DNA of 64,000 nt, from positions 300,952 to 364,951 of the forward strand of contig NZ_CALBRW010000017.1 in NCBI RefSeq assembly GCF_937927635.1, given 5' to 3'. This DNA is from an uncultured Microbacterium sp. GTDB taxonomy: Bacteria; Actinomycetota; Actinomycetes; Actinomycetales; Microbacteriaceae. This document shows positions 37,611 to 45,560 of the stretch, piece after piece. Within the stretch, counting starts at the first letter, position 1; each line of letters starts with the position of its first letter. Below the pieces are notes generated by a model. The model saw nothing but the letters and a program-made list of their open reading frames with translations. It was not told the DNA's origin and ran no database searches. Position numbers and translations under genes: made by a program.

Positions 37611-38750
37611 TCAAGACGGGACGTGCGCGGCGAGCCAGGCGATCGCCGCGCTCTGCCATCGGTCGGGGTCAGAGTTCCACGAGAGCGTGTGTCCCGCTTC
37701 GAATACCTCCAGTGACACAAGGCCAGGCCGAGCATCTCGGAGTCCTTGTGAGAGCCCTATCGGTACGGAGTCGTCGTGGGTGCCGTGAAGGATGAGCGTG
37801 GGCGCGGTGAGTTCCTCGGCACGAACCGTCCAATCGAAGGATCGGAGCGGGATGCGCTCGGGCAGGCCGACCATGTGGGCCAGCGGGCGGAGCATCAGCC
37901 ACGGAATCGCGAGGCTGCCCGCGGCTGCGGGGAATCCGCTGCGGGCACAGTTCGCTTTGATGACTTCGGTCCAATCGAGCACGGGTGAGTCGAGCACGAG
38001 ACCTGCGATGCTGCGTCGATATAACGGGTGGTGAGCGAGCTGGAGCGCGATGGCCGCACCCATCGACCATCCGAACAGCACGATCTGCCGGGCTCCGTGC
38101 CGCATCGCGTACTCGATGGCGGCCGCGGCGTCGTCGGCCTCGGTGTAACCGAATGTTGAGCGCCCGTTGCCGACTTCCGGGCCTTCGCCGTCGGCTCGGT
38201 AGCTGATAACGAGCGAGGTGTAGCCGCGCTCGGTCGCTGCGAGCACGCCGCGAAGTGTTCCGGCTCGGACGCTGCCGAGGCCATGTAGGTGGATCGCCCA
38301 CGTCGATCTGGCACCGTCGCCGTCGATGCGCCAGGCGGGGGCAGCCCCCACGAGCGTGTCGATGGTGATGTCGTGTGCGTGAAGGCTGGCGTCGTGCGGG
38401 GTCGGATAGTAGATGCCGCTCCAGGAGACGTGATCGCCAGCCCTGAGAGTGAGCCCCGATGCCGTGCTCGTCACCCGTCGTGCGATCAGAGTTGGTCCAC
38501 GGTCGAGCACGTCTTCGGAGAGTTGCGCCCAGCCTCCGTTCTCGAACCAGAGGTTGTACGCGCCTTCGGCTGCGGTCTGGCGAGTTCGGTCAAGCACGAT
38601 GAGAGTGCCGTCGCCGTCGCGCTCAATCTCGCGGACGGTCAGGTCGTATCGCCGCCTGCTGCGGGCTGTCAGCCGCCGCGTGATCACCCAGCCGACACCC
38701 AACGCGCCTGCCGCAACGAGTCCGGCACCTAGCGCGACCCGTCGCATCAC
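37611..38750 (-). CDS. alpha/beta hydrolase with N-terminal membrane anchor
   Basis: A 379-aa protein with an N-terminal hydrophobic segment (VALGAGLVAAGALGVGWVI) followed by an alpha/beta hydrolase domain. The nucleophile elbow GWSMGA carries Ser at about residue 235; the acid is in HGTHDDSVP and the catalytic His in EAGHTLSW. The active site should face out if the helix acts as a signal anchor. It starts by overlapping the MAB_1171c-type gene stop by 4 bases, so it is the last gene of the XRE/ImmA/MAB_1171c operon. The substrate is unknown. Confidence 0.88.
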   Translation of the reverse strand: MMRRVALGAGLVAAGALGVGWVITRRLTARSRRRYDLTVREIERDGDGTLIVLDRTRQTAAEGAYNLWFENGGWAQLSEDVLDRGPTLIARRVTSTASGLTLRAGDHVSWSGIYYPTPHDASLHAHDITIDTLVGAAPAWRIDGDGARSTWAIHLHGLGSVRAGTLRGVLAATERGYTSLVISYRADGEGPEVGNGRSTFGYTEADDAAAAIEYAMRHGARQIVLFGWSMGAAIALQLAHHPLYRRSIAGLVLDSPVLDWTEVIKANCARSGFPAAAGSLAIPWLMLRPLAHMVGLPERIPLRSFDWTVRAEELTAPTLILHGTHDDSVPIGLSQGLRDARPGLVSLEVFEAGHTLSWNSDPDRWQSAAIAWLAAHVPS

Positions 38751-39766
38751 GAACTGCCCTCCTGGCCGACCCGGCCTCCTGGCGAAGCGGTGGTCCGTGT
38801 CGCTCTCGTGTCGAGTCCGAGGAGGTGGCTCTCGGCGCGATTCAGCAGGGCGCGCTCGGTTGCGCTGATGTCGAAGGTGACGCGCGGGTCGATCATCGCG
38901 TCGCGGATCTCAACGATCTCTCGGTGTAGACGGCTCTCCAGGTCATCCGCGCTCGCAGCGAGCGGGTCTGCTTGGCTCAGCCCAGGCCGCACGAGGGACG
39001 CCCGCTTCCAGAGAGGCTCCAACTGTGTCGCGAGGCCGACGGTGCGCTTCCGGCGCATGTCGTGCTGTGCGCGGCGGACGGCAGGCTGCGCGGCGAAGCC
39101 CGCGCATAGGAAAAGGAACGCGAGCAGAGAGAGCGGTTCGTAGGCGGGTTGGACGGCGCGCATGAGATCGAGATGTCCTGTGACGTGTGCGACGTCCATG
39201 ATGAGCACGGCCAGGCACAGTGCGCCGCCGAACGCCGATCCCAGGCTCAGCAGAGCCGCGGGGAGACGCTGGATGCCGGAGCTGCGCAGATATTGCCGCG
39301 CGGCGAGGATCATCATCGTCGTGATGACGAGGAAGAAGTAGCTGAAGTTGATGATCGAGTAGGCCGCTGCTGCGGGTTGCGCGCCGAGGTCGATCATGAA
39401 CCGAGTCGTGGTTGTGCCTCGATCGATGAACACGAACGTCGTGGTGATCGCAAGAAGCGATGTGTGGAGCACCGGGACGCCCACGGCGACCCGCACGAGC
39501 CTGGGGCGGTACTCGTCGACCTTCATGACGCCTCGACCGAGAAAGAAGATCCCGGTCATCAGCAGCCCATCCGCAACGAGGGTCGTGACGTTCGTGCCGC
39601 CAAGAAGCGGATCGGTGGCGAGGTAGATGGCGTCGACGTTCAGGGTCATCGCGACGGCAATCGTGAAGGAGGCGTAGGTGATGCTTCGATCCGCCCGTTT
39701 GCGGCGGAAGATGAGCAGGCTCGCCACGAGCGCCCACATGAGCGTCGCGACGAGCGCCTGGATCAC
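38747..39766 (-). CDS. MAB_1171c-family seven-helix membrane protein
   Basis: A 339-aa protein with about seven membrane helices in residues 1-225 (the first begins MIQALVATLMWALVASLLIF) and a C-terminal cytoplasmic DUF6545-like region with PLWKRASLVRPGLSQADP and LHREIVEIRDAMIDPRV. This pattern is that of MAB_1171c putative transporters, which are often co-encoded with an XRE regulator and ImmA/IrrE peptidase on mobile elements. The family's role is not established. It overlaps both neighbours by 4 bases. Confidence 0.8.
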   Translation of the reverse strand: MIQALVATLMWALVASLLIFRRKRADRSITYASFTIAVAMTLNVDAIYLATDPLLGGTNVTTLVADGLLMTGIFFLGRGVMKVDEYRPRLVRVAVGVPVLHTSLLAITTTFVFIDRGTTTTRFMIDLGAQPAAAAYSIINFSYFFLVITTMMILAARQYLRSSGIQRLPAALLSLGSAFGGALCLAVLIMDVAHVTGHLDLMRAVQPAYEPLSLLAFLFLCAGFAAQPAVRRAQHDMRRKRTVGLATQLEPLWKRASLVRPGLSQADPLAASADDLESRLHREIVEIRDAMIDPRVTFDISATERALLNRAESHLLGLDTRATRTTASPGGRVGQEGSS

Positions 39767-40227
39767 CCGAAAATCTCCGAATAGCGAGACTCGGCGAACA
39801 CCGATCCTCGGATGCCCGCGGCCAGCCGATCTGCGAGCGACTCGGCGGCGATCTCCGTCTCACTGTCAATGTCCTGTCGCTTGAGCAGGCGTCCGCGCGT
39901 GTGAGGAGGGATGTTGGGCAGCAAGACGTCCCCGGCTGTGCAATCGTCGCCCTCCGTGTGACCGAGGATCATGTGGGCCAACTCGTGAAGGACGAACTGC
40001 TGGCGGTGCAGTGCAGAGTCGCTGCGTGCGTGGAGCACGAAGTCCTCGGTGTCGGTGACCAGCCAGAGCGCACAGATGCCGTCGCGGGTGTCGAGGTCGG
40101 CGAGTTCGACGACGCGGAGCCTACGATGGCGCCGTTCCTGTATGGCCTGGAGAAGGTGCGCAAGCGTGAATCTGCTGCCGAGCCGCAGATCGGAGACGGC
40201 GGCCGTTACGGTCTCTTCGGTGTTCAC
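39763..40227 (-). CDS. ImmA/IrrE-type metallopeptidase
   Basis: A 154-aa zinc peptidase of the ImmA/IrrE (COG2856) type. The HELAH motif (about residue 80, FVLHELAHMILGH) with a downstream EIAAESLADRLA helix supplies the metal ligands. In known systems such peptidases cleave their cognate XRE repressor after a signal and so induce a mobile element. It is downstream of the XRE gene and overlaps the MAB_1171c-like gene. Here the cleavage target is probably the XRE protein just upstream (inference). Confidence 0.87.
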   Translation of the reverse strand: MNTEETVTAAVSDLRLGSRFTLAHLLQAIQERRHRRLRVVELADLDTRDGICALWLVTDTEDFVLHARSDSALHRQQFVLHELAHMILGHTEGDDCTAGDVLLPNIPPHTRGRLLKRQDIDSETEIAAESLADRLAAGIRGSVFAESRYSEIFG

Positions 40228-40285
40228 GTTTACCTCCTCTCGGCCGAGCAGCTACTGGTCTCGGCTCCGTGGTGCGCGACACCCG

Positions 40286-40717
40286 TCAGTGCTCGGGTGT
40301 TCGCATCATTTCCTCGTCCAGGAACTTGCTGATGGCTTGGAGCGCCTTCGGCGAGATATCGCCGAGCGTGCGAGCAGCGTAGGACTTCACCTTCGCTGCA
40401 CGCATCGAACGCACGAGGTCGAGCTGGGCGGAGACCTTCTCCGGGGTAGCCACGCCGCTCTCCCCCGCAAGAAAGGCAGCATCAACGTCGAAGAAGTCCG
40501 CGAGTCCCTCGAAGATCGCGGTGTCTTGAACGTATCGGTGGCCGTTGACCATGTACGTCCATCGTGATCGAGACAGGCTGATGCCACGTTGTCTCAGATG
40601 CTCCGCGATCTGCGAGTAGGTCGGTTCGGAGCCGGACTCGGCGACAGCGACATCCATCAGAAGTCGCAGGCGTTTGGCGAGGTCGTCAGCCGCAGCCTGA
40701 CTTTCGTCTTCAGTCAT
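40286..40717 (-). CDS. XRE-family repressor with C-terminal extension
   Basis: A 143-aa DNA-binding protein. Residues 15-70 form an XRE-like helix-turn-helix (SEPTYSQIAEHLRQRGISLS, then RSRWTYMVNGHRYV and FEGLADFFDVDAAFL). The remaining 60 residues may serve dimerisation or peptidase contact. It starts at the ATG at 40717, with the operator-like palindromes 65-170 bases upstream and the ImmA/IrrE gene downstream. Probably it represses both itself and the divergent conjugation operon; that is inference from layout. Confidence 0.87.
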   Translation of the reverse strand: MTEDESQAAADDLAKRLRLLMDVAVAESGSEPTYSQIAEHLRQRGISLSRSRWTYMVNGHRYVQDTAIFEGLADFFDVDAAFLAGESGVATPEKVSAQLDLVRSMRAAKVKSYAARTLGDISPKALQAISKFLDEEMMRTPEH

Positions 40718-40781
40718 CGTTGCTGACCCCCCTTCCCTTCGGGAGGGCCAAGGCATCGACGCAGCCCAGGCCCAAGGGCAC

Positions 40782-40884
40782 TTGTGCATGCTCAATCTAC
40801 CCGTTGAGCATGCACAAATCAACCGTTGCGCATGCTCAATGTGGGGTGTTAGAACGGAATCTCGGAAGATTTGAGCATGCTCAA
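40782..40884. promoter_or_regulatory. four phased palindromes in the divergent control region
   Basis: Four 14-base palindromes with consensus TTGnGCATGCnCAA lie at 40782-40795, 40804-40817, 40826-40839 and 40871-40884. The first three are exactly 22 bases apart and the fourth is 45 from the third, about 2 and 4 helical turns. They lie in the 318-base gap between the XRE gene and the primase-polymerase gene, which is otherwise free of genes; the likely binder is the XRE protein. Confidence 0.8.
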
Positions 40885-41035
40885 CGCGGAGCGGGAGGAG
40901 ACGATTCCGTGAGAACAGCGCGACCCCGCAGCCTGCCTGCGTTGCCCGTCGGACGGCGACCATCTCTTGGGAACCCCGGCGCACCTGATCGACAAGAGCC
41001 CCACGGCTCACGACCAGGCCAGAGGAGGTGCCGAG

Positions 41036-41971
41036 ATGACGATGCCGGAAGCCGCGCGCGGAGAGCGCCAGCCGATGGATGCCGCCGCACTGCTCGCCTC
41101 GCTCACCGGGCTGTCGCCGAGCGCCGCAGCGTGTCGCTACGCCGAGGCAGGCATCCCGGTCTTTCCCTGCGTCACAGGAGGCAAGCGCCCGCTGACCAAG
41201 CGGGGATTCCACGAGGCGAGCACCGAACCGCGCCAGGTCGCTCGCTGGTGGGCGCGGTGGCCGCGCGCCAACATCGGGATGCCGACGGGCGAGATCTCCG
41301 GGCTGGAGGTCGTGGATGTCGACGTGCACGGGGCGATCCGCGGCTTCGCAGCGTTCGAGCTGGCCCGGCGCGAGGGGCTGACGGATCGCTGGGCCGCGTT
41401 CATCCGCACGCCCTCGGGCGGAGTCCATGCCTACTACCCGGCCGATCCCGAACTGGTGCAGCCGTCCTGGCAGGTGGCGCGTGCTGGCATCGACTTCCGA
41501 GGATCGGGCGGCTACGTCATCGTGCCGCCCTCGATCATCGCCACCAATGCGGGGCCGAGTGCGTATGCCCTCATCGGCTCCGGGCGAGGCGATGCGGTTC
41601 CCGTCGATGCCCGCGCGCTGCGGCAGTTCCTCGATCCGCGACCGGCGCGCCCGACGCCCGTCATCCCTGTCGAGCGAACGGACGGCGTTGACGTGGAGCG
41701 GATCGCCCGCTGGGTCGAGATGCGCGGCGAGGGCGAGCGCAACCGCGGCCTGTTCTGGGCCTCGTGTCGACTCATCGAGGCGGGCATCCCGCCCGACCGC
41801 GTGCGTGCCGCGCTGGGGCCGGCTGCCGAGCGCGCAGGCTTGCCCGCGCCGGAGATCGAGACGACGATCCGCTCGGCGCACCGCGTAGCGAGGGGCGCAC
41901 CGTCTGCGCCCGCCGCCAGTTCCATGCCCAGCCATGCAGCTCAGCCTTCATCGGGTCAGGTGCTCTCGTGA
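41036..41971 (+). CDS. bifunctional primase-polymerase (archaeo-eukaryotic type)
   Basis: A 311-aa protein with a prim-pol domain: WPRANIGMPTGEISGLEVVDVDVHG holds the DxD metal motif, and RTPSGGVHAYYP and FRGSGGYVIVPPSI follow. The C-terminal 90 residues form a helical accessory region. These enzymes prime and extend DNA and occur on plasmids and integrative elements. It opens the long transfer operon; the ATG at 41036 has a strong AGAGGAGG site 7 bases upstream. Autonomous replication of the element is possible but not shown. Confidence 0.87.
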   Translation: MTMPEAARGERQPMDAAALLASLTGLSPSAAACRYAEAGIPVFPCVTGGKRPLTKRGFHEASTEPRQVARWWARWPRANIGMPTGEISGLEVVDVDVHGAIRGFAAFELARREGLTDRWAAFIRTPSGGVHAYYPADPELVQPSWQVARAGIDFRGSGGYVIVPPSIIATNAGPSAYALIGSGRGDAVPVDARALRQFLDPRPARPTPVIPVERTDGVDVERIARWVEMRGEGERNRGLFWASCRLIEAGIPPDRVRAALGPAAERAGLPAPEIETTIRSAHRVARGAPSAPAASSMPSHAAQPSSGQVLS

Positions 41972-42609
41972 TCCCCGGCAGCACGCAACAGCCGCGCGGG
42001 CGGATCGCCGTGTGGACGGCGGTGGCTGGGACCGTATTCATCGCCGCAGCCGCCTTCTGGCTGTCGTTCACGGCGCTCGCCGACCTCGCGCGACGCTCCG
42101 GCGTTGATGAGAGCCAGGCGTGGGCGTGGCCGCTCATCGTGGACGGCATCATCGTCGTCGCCACGGTGTCCGTCGTCGCGCTCGCGGGGCAGCGTCCCGC
42201 CTGGTATCCGTGGCTGCTGCTCATGGCCGGTGCCGCGGTCTCGGTCGCAGCCAACGCGATCCACGCGGTCGTCGCCGCTGACGCCGACGTTCCTTCTGCG
42301 CTCGCGGGATCGGTTGCCGCGGTTCCGCCGCTCGTGCTGCTGGCGATCACGCACCTGACGGTGGTGCTCACTCGACGGTTCCGTGGAGAGCCGTCGACGC
42401 AGACGGCCGAGTTGGTGTCGAGCGCGGTCGAGCACCTGTCGCCGGAAGCGCCTGCGCACCTTGCTCCTAGAGAACTCGCTCTGCGGATGAAGGGGGACGG
42501 CATGACGAACACCGCCATCGCTCGTGCGACCGGGGTGCATCCGTCCACGGTCGGTCGTTGGCTGGCGACGCCCGCGCTCGCCGCCGCATCGGAAGGAGGG
42601 GCGCTGTGA
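41968..42609 (+). CDS. DUF2637 membrane protein with HTH tail
   Basis: A 213-aa protein beginning at GTG 41968 (GTGA overlap with the previous stop). Residues 12-130 have four membrane helices as in DUF2637/SpdB-like plasmid spread proteins of actinomycetes. The C-terminal part holds a resolvase-like HTH (LALRMKGDGMTNTAIARATG, then VHPSTVGRWL), suggesting membrane-linked DNA binding. Located second in the conjugation operon, it may assist transfer or maintenance. Confidence 0.8.
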   Translation: MIPGSTQQPRGRIAVWTAVAGTVFIAAAAFWLSFTALADLARRSGVDESQAWAWPLIVDGIIVVATVSVVALAGQRPAWYPWLLLMAGAAVSVAANAIHAVVAADADVPSALAGSVAAVPPLVLLAITHLTVVLTRRFRGEPSTQTAELVSSAVEHLSPEAPAHLAPRELALRMKGDGMTNTAIARATGVHPSTVGRWLATPALAAASEGGAL

Positions 42610-43046
42610 ACGATGAGCTGCCGGAAGACGAGCACGCCCGTCGGCTTGCCGATGTCTTCCACACGCTGAAGCCGACTCCGAGCGAGGCTGCTGAGATCTC
42701 GGAGCTGGCGCGCCACGCCGACCCGTGGCTCGCCGCGCAGACGTGGCGCGGCGGCCACCCACTCCTGGAGCGCCTGAGCGCAGAGCACGACCGCAGCCAG
42801 GTGGTGTGGGTGCGCCCGACCGAGCTGCTCCCGTCCGCCTCGGCCCGCATGATCGGACGCGGCATCGACCTGCGCACCGAGCTGGCACGCCGCGTCGAGG
42901 AGCGTCGGCAGACCTCGCCGCAGGCAACTCCGATGACCCGGCCAGGCATCCGGGCGCGTGCCCAGGGCATCGCGCCGCTCTCCGCGTTCGGGCAGTCGCC
43001 CGCGCACCAGTCCTCTGTCAGCCGCGACCCGCTCCGCCGCCTGTGA
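42606..43046 (+). CDS. hypothetical protein of the transfer operon
   Basis: A 146-aa soluble protein starting at GTG 42606 with a 4-base overlap. It is charged, with a central ELARHADPWLAAQTWRGGHPL stretch and an Arg-rich C terminus (RPGIRARAQGIAPL). No family is recognised. Tight coupling to its neighbours implies a role with the DUF2637 or ParB-like proteins. Confidence 0.7.
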   Translation: MNDELPEDEHARRLADVFHTLKPTPSEAAEISELARHADPWLAAQTWRGGHPLLERLSAEHDRSQVVWVRPTELLPSASARMIGRGIDLRTELARRVEERRQTSPQATPMTRPGIRARAQGIAPLSAFGQSPAHQSSVSRDPLRRL

Positions 43047-43053
43047 GCGCGCC

Positions 43054-43884
43054 ATGTCTGCCCAGGCCGCTCCCACGTCGTTCCGCACTCCGGAGGGACT
43101 GCGCGCGCTCCTGGAGCGTCTGCACGACGATGGGAAAGGCGCGTGGCGGCGCGACGTGGATGTCGCGGCGCTCATGGAGTACACGGCGGGTCGGTACGCG
43201 AGCCTCGCGCGAAAGCACGGCCTCGACCCGTGGGAAGCGGCGAGCGCCGCGTTCGACGCTATGCGCACCCCGGCCGTGCGCAACGCGGAAGATCCGTGGG
43301 CAGTCGTCACCCGTGCTGTGCAGGTCACACTGATCGCCGAGGAACGAGGCAACGGACTGCTGTGCTCGACGCATCAGGCACGCAGGCCGCAATACAGCGG
43401 TTTCCACGACCCGGAGCGGTTCAGCGACCGGGAGAACCCGCTCACCGACTACCACGAAGCGTTGCAGGTCGCGCCCGCGGGTGAGGACGAGAACGAATCG
43501 GACGACGAGGCATCTGGCGTCGTCCGTGCAGTCGAGGACGCGATCAAGCTACTGACGCTGCTCGACTGGCCGGAGCAGACGGCGCGCGCAGCCATCGAGC
43601 ACATCTGCACTCGACTCGGCGAAGCGCCGTCGCGGGCGAGCGCAGCGGAGTCGCTTCGGCGAGACCCACACGCTCGGGCCGTGCTCGATCTGTCGTCGAC
43701 GAGCTGGAACGCGCTGCTCCGTGCGATCCTCGGCAACCCCGATCCCGATCAGGCCCGCACCGCCGTCGGCCGCGGCGTGCTGTACCGCCTTCTTGTCGGC
43801 GAACCCCTGCGCGCGCTGCTCACCGATGACGACCTCGTGCTGCTGCTCGGCCTGAACGCGCCCACTCTGGCGGGGGCGAGGTGA
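43054..43884 (+). CDS. hypothetical protein with sigma-like segment
   Basis: A 276-aa soluble protein of unknown function. Residues 40-110 (YTAGRYASLARKHGLDPWEA, then AFDAMRTP and DPWAVVTRAVQVTLIAEERGN) resemble region 2 of sigma-70-like factors, and a later helical segment could be an HTH (RASAAESLRRDPHAR). I treat this only as a hint. It precedes the ParB-like gene by 4 bases and is part of the same operon. Confidence 0.65.
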   Translation: MSAQAAPTSFRTPEGLRALLERLHDDGKGAWRRDVDVAALMEYTAGRYASLARKHGLDPWEAASAAFDAMRTPAVRNAEDPWAVVTRAVQVTLIAEERGNGLLCSTHQARRPQYSGFHDPERFSDRENPLTDYHEALQVAPAGEDENESDDEASGVVRAVEDAIKLLTLLDWPEQTARAAIEHICTRLGEAPSRASAAESLRRDPHARAVLDLSSTSWNALLRAILGNPDPDQARTAVGRGVLYRLLVGEPLRALLTDDDLVLLLGLNAPTLAGAR

Positions 43885-43888
43885 GCGC

Positions 43889-44878
43889 ATGGCGACGAGC
43901 ACCGGGCACATCGAGCTGGAGCGCACCATCGACTCCATCGTCGTCGGCAGTCGTCATCGCGTGGAGCTGGGCGACATCGACGCACTCGCAGCATCCATCG
44001 AACGTGACGGACTGCTCCAGCCCCCGACCGTGACGCCGGAGGGGGTGCTCGTGTGCGGCGCTCGCCGCATTGCCGCGCTGCGCAAGCTCGGCTACAAGAA
44101 GGTCAACGTGTTCGTGCGCTCCGGGATCAGCGACCGGCTCCAGAGGCTCATGGCTGAGCAGGCCGACAACGTGCTGCACAAGCCGTTCACGCAGACCGAG
44201 GCCGCGGCGCTGTACCGCGAGCTGAAGACGCTCATGGCCGAGGATGCCGCCCGTCGTCAGGCGGCGACGCAGTTCGGTGCGGGCGGGAAAATCGCCGGAA
44301 CGAGCGGTGGTGCCGTCACGGCACCACCGCTGATCGGTGCCCCTGGCAAGTCCCGTGCGCAGGCCGCGCTCATGGTCACCGGGCGCAAGTCGTACACGAG
44401 CCTGGAGCAGATCAACGATCTCCAGCGGATCGCGAACGACCCCCGCCAGCCGGAGGATGTGCGCAGCTTCGCCCGCTCCGAACTCGACGCCATCGACCGG
44501 GGCGCGTCGATCACCACGGCGCACGCCCGCACCATCGCCATGCTCGCGATCCCGCAGGATGAGCCCGAGCCGCCCGGCGAGCTGGAGCTGCTCGCTCAAG
44601 AGGCGCTGGAGCGCGCGAAGCAAGGACGCAAGCGCGGCCCGGCTCCCGCGCCAGCGACAAGCCCCGTGCCGGTTCGCTACCCGGTGCGGGCGTTCACGCT
44701 CACCTGGAACGACCTCGATCAGTGGTGGTCGCACTACGACCCCGCCGAGGTCGGCACCGCACTGAGCGACGAACAGTGGGAGCACGTCGAGGCGATCCTC
44801 GACGCCACCGTCCGCTTCTTCGACGCGGCCCGAGCCGCCCGCGCCGCCCGCCAACGTCTCGCCAAGGAGAGTGCCTGA
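43889..44878 (+). CDS. ParB/Spo0J-like partition protein
   Basis: A 329-aa ParB-family protein: N-terminal CTPase domain with GVLVCGARRIAALRKLG (the GxRR box near residue 55), then HTH-type NVLHKPFTQTEAAALYRELK. A Pro-rich linker and a C-terminal domain (FTLTWNDLDQWWSHYDPAEV) follow. No parA partner is seen nearby, so the protein may act alone in copy maintenance or gene control. Its stop overlaps the next ATG by one base (TGATG). Confidence 0.86.
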   Translation: MATSTGHIELERTIDSIVVGSRHRVELGDIDALAASIERDGLLQPPTVTPEGVLVCGARRIAALRKLGYKKVNVFVRSGISDRLQRLMAEQADNVLHKPFTQTEAAALYRELKTLMAEDAARRQAATQFGAGGKIAGTSGGAVTAPPLIGAPGKSRAQAALMVTGRKSYTSLEQINDLQRIANDPRQPEDVRSFARSELDAIDRGASITTAHARTIAMLAIPQDEPEPPGELELLAQEALERAKQGRKRGPAPAPATSPVPVRYPVRAFTLTWNDLDQWWSHYDPAEVGTALSDEQWEHVEAILDATVRFFDAARAARAARQRLAKESA

Positions 44879-45549
44879 TGCCGCAGACTCGCTTCCCCCG
44901 TCGCCTCATGATCCTCCTGATCGTCGGTGCCGCCGTGCTCGCCGTCCTCGTCGGAGTCGGGCTCTACGGGCTGTTGCTCGCGCCTCGCTCCGACCCCTCG
45001 CCCGGAAACACCGCGGGCGATCCTCCCGGCGCGTCGACCAGCACGCCGTCGCCGACATCGAGCACGCCGCCCGTCGTCCGTGAGTCCGACGACCCCGAGA
45101 CGTTCGCGCGAGCCCTCGCCATCGCGCTGTTCACATGGGACACCGCGACTGAGTTCGGGCCGACCGACTACGCGCAGGTCGTCGTGGATGTGGGCGACCC
45201 CTCCGGCAATGAGACCGCCGGGCTCGCCTCTGACTTGCGCACCTATCTCCCGACCGCGGACGCCTGGGCGCAGCTCCGCACGATGCAGACCCGCCAATGG
45301 CTCGACATCAACGACGTGTTGGTGCCGGACGAGTGGGCGACGGCGCTGGAGCAGGCAGCCGAGGGACAGATCCTTCCGGGCACCGTCGCCTACACGATCA
45401 CCGGCATACGACAACGTGAGGGCGTCCACGGCATCGAGCCCGTGACCAGCTCCCACGAGGTCGCGTTCACCGTCTTCATCACCTGCGAGCCGACCTTCGA
45501 TACCTGCCGCGCGCTTCGCATCTCCGAGCTTGACAACCCCCTGCGTTGA
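44878..45549 (+). CDS. membrane-anchored conjugation protein, VirB8-like topology
   Basis: A 223-aa protein with one N-terminal membrane helix (MILLIVGAAVLAVLVGVGLYGLLL), a Ser/Thr/Pro linker and a C-terminal extracytoplasmic domain of about 160 residues ending in CEPTFDTCRALRIS, with a possible disulfide pair. The layout is like VirB8/TcpC channel components of Gram-positive type IV systems, but sequence recognition is weak. It lies between parB and the cell-wall hydrolase gene. Confidence 0.65.
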   Translation: MPQTRFPRRLMILLIVGAAVLAVLVGVGLYGLLLAPRSDPSPGNTAGDPPGASTSTPSPTSSTPPVVRESDDPETFARALAIALFTWDTATEFGPTDYAQVVVDVGDPSGNETAGLASDLRTYLPTADAWAQLRTMQTRQWLDINDVLVPDEWATALEQAAEGQILPGTVAYTITGIRQREGVHGIEPVTSSHEVAFTVFITCEPTFDTCRALRISELDNPLR

Positions 45550-45560
45550 TCGGCACCCGC

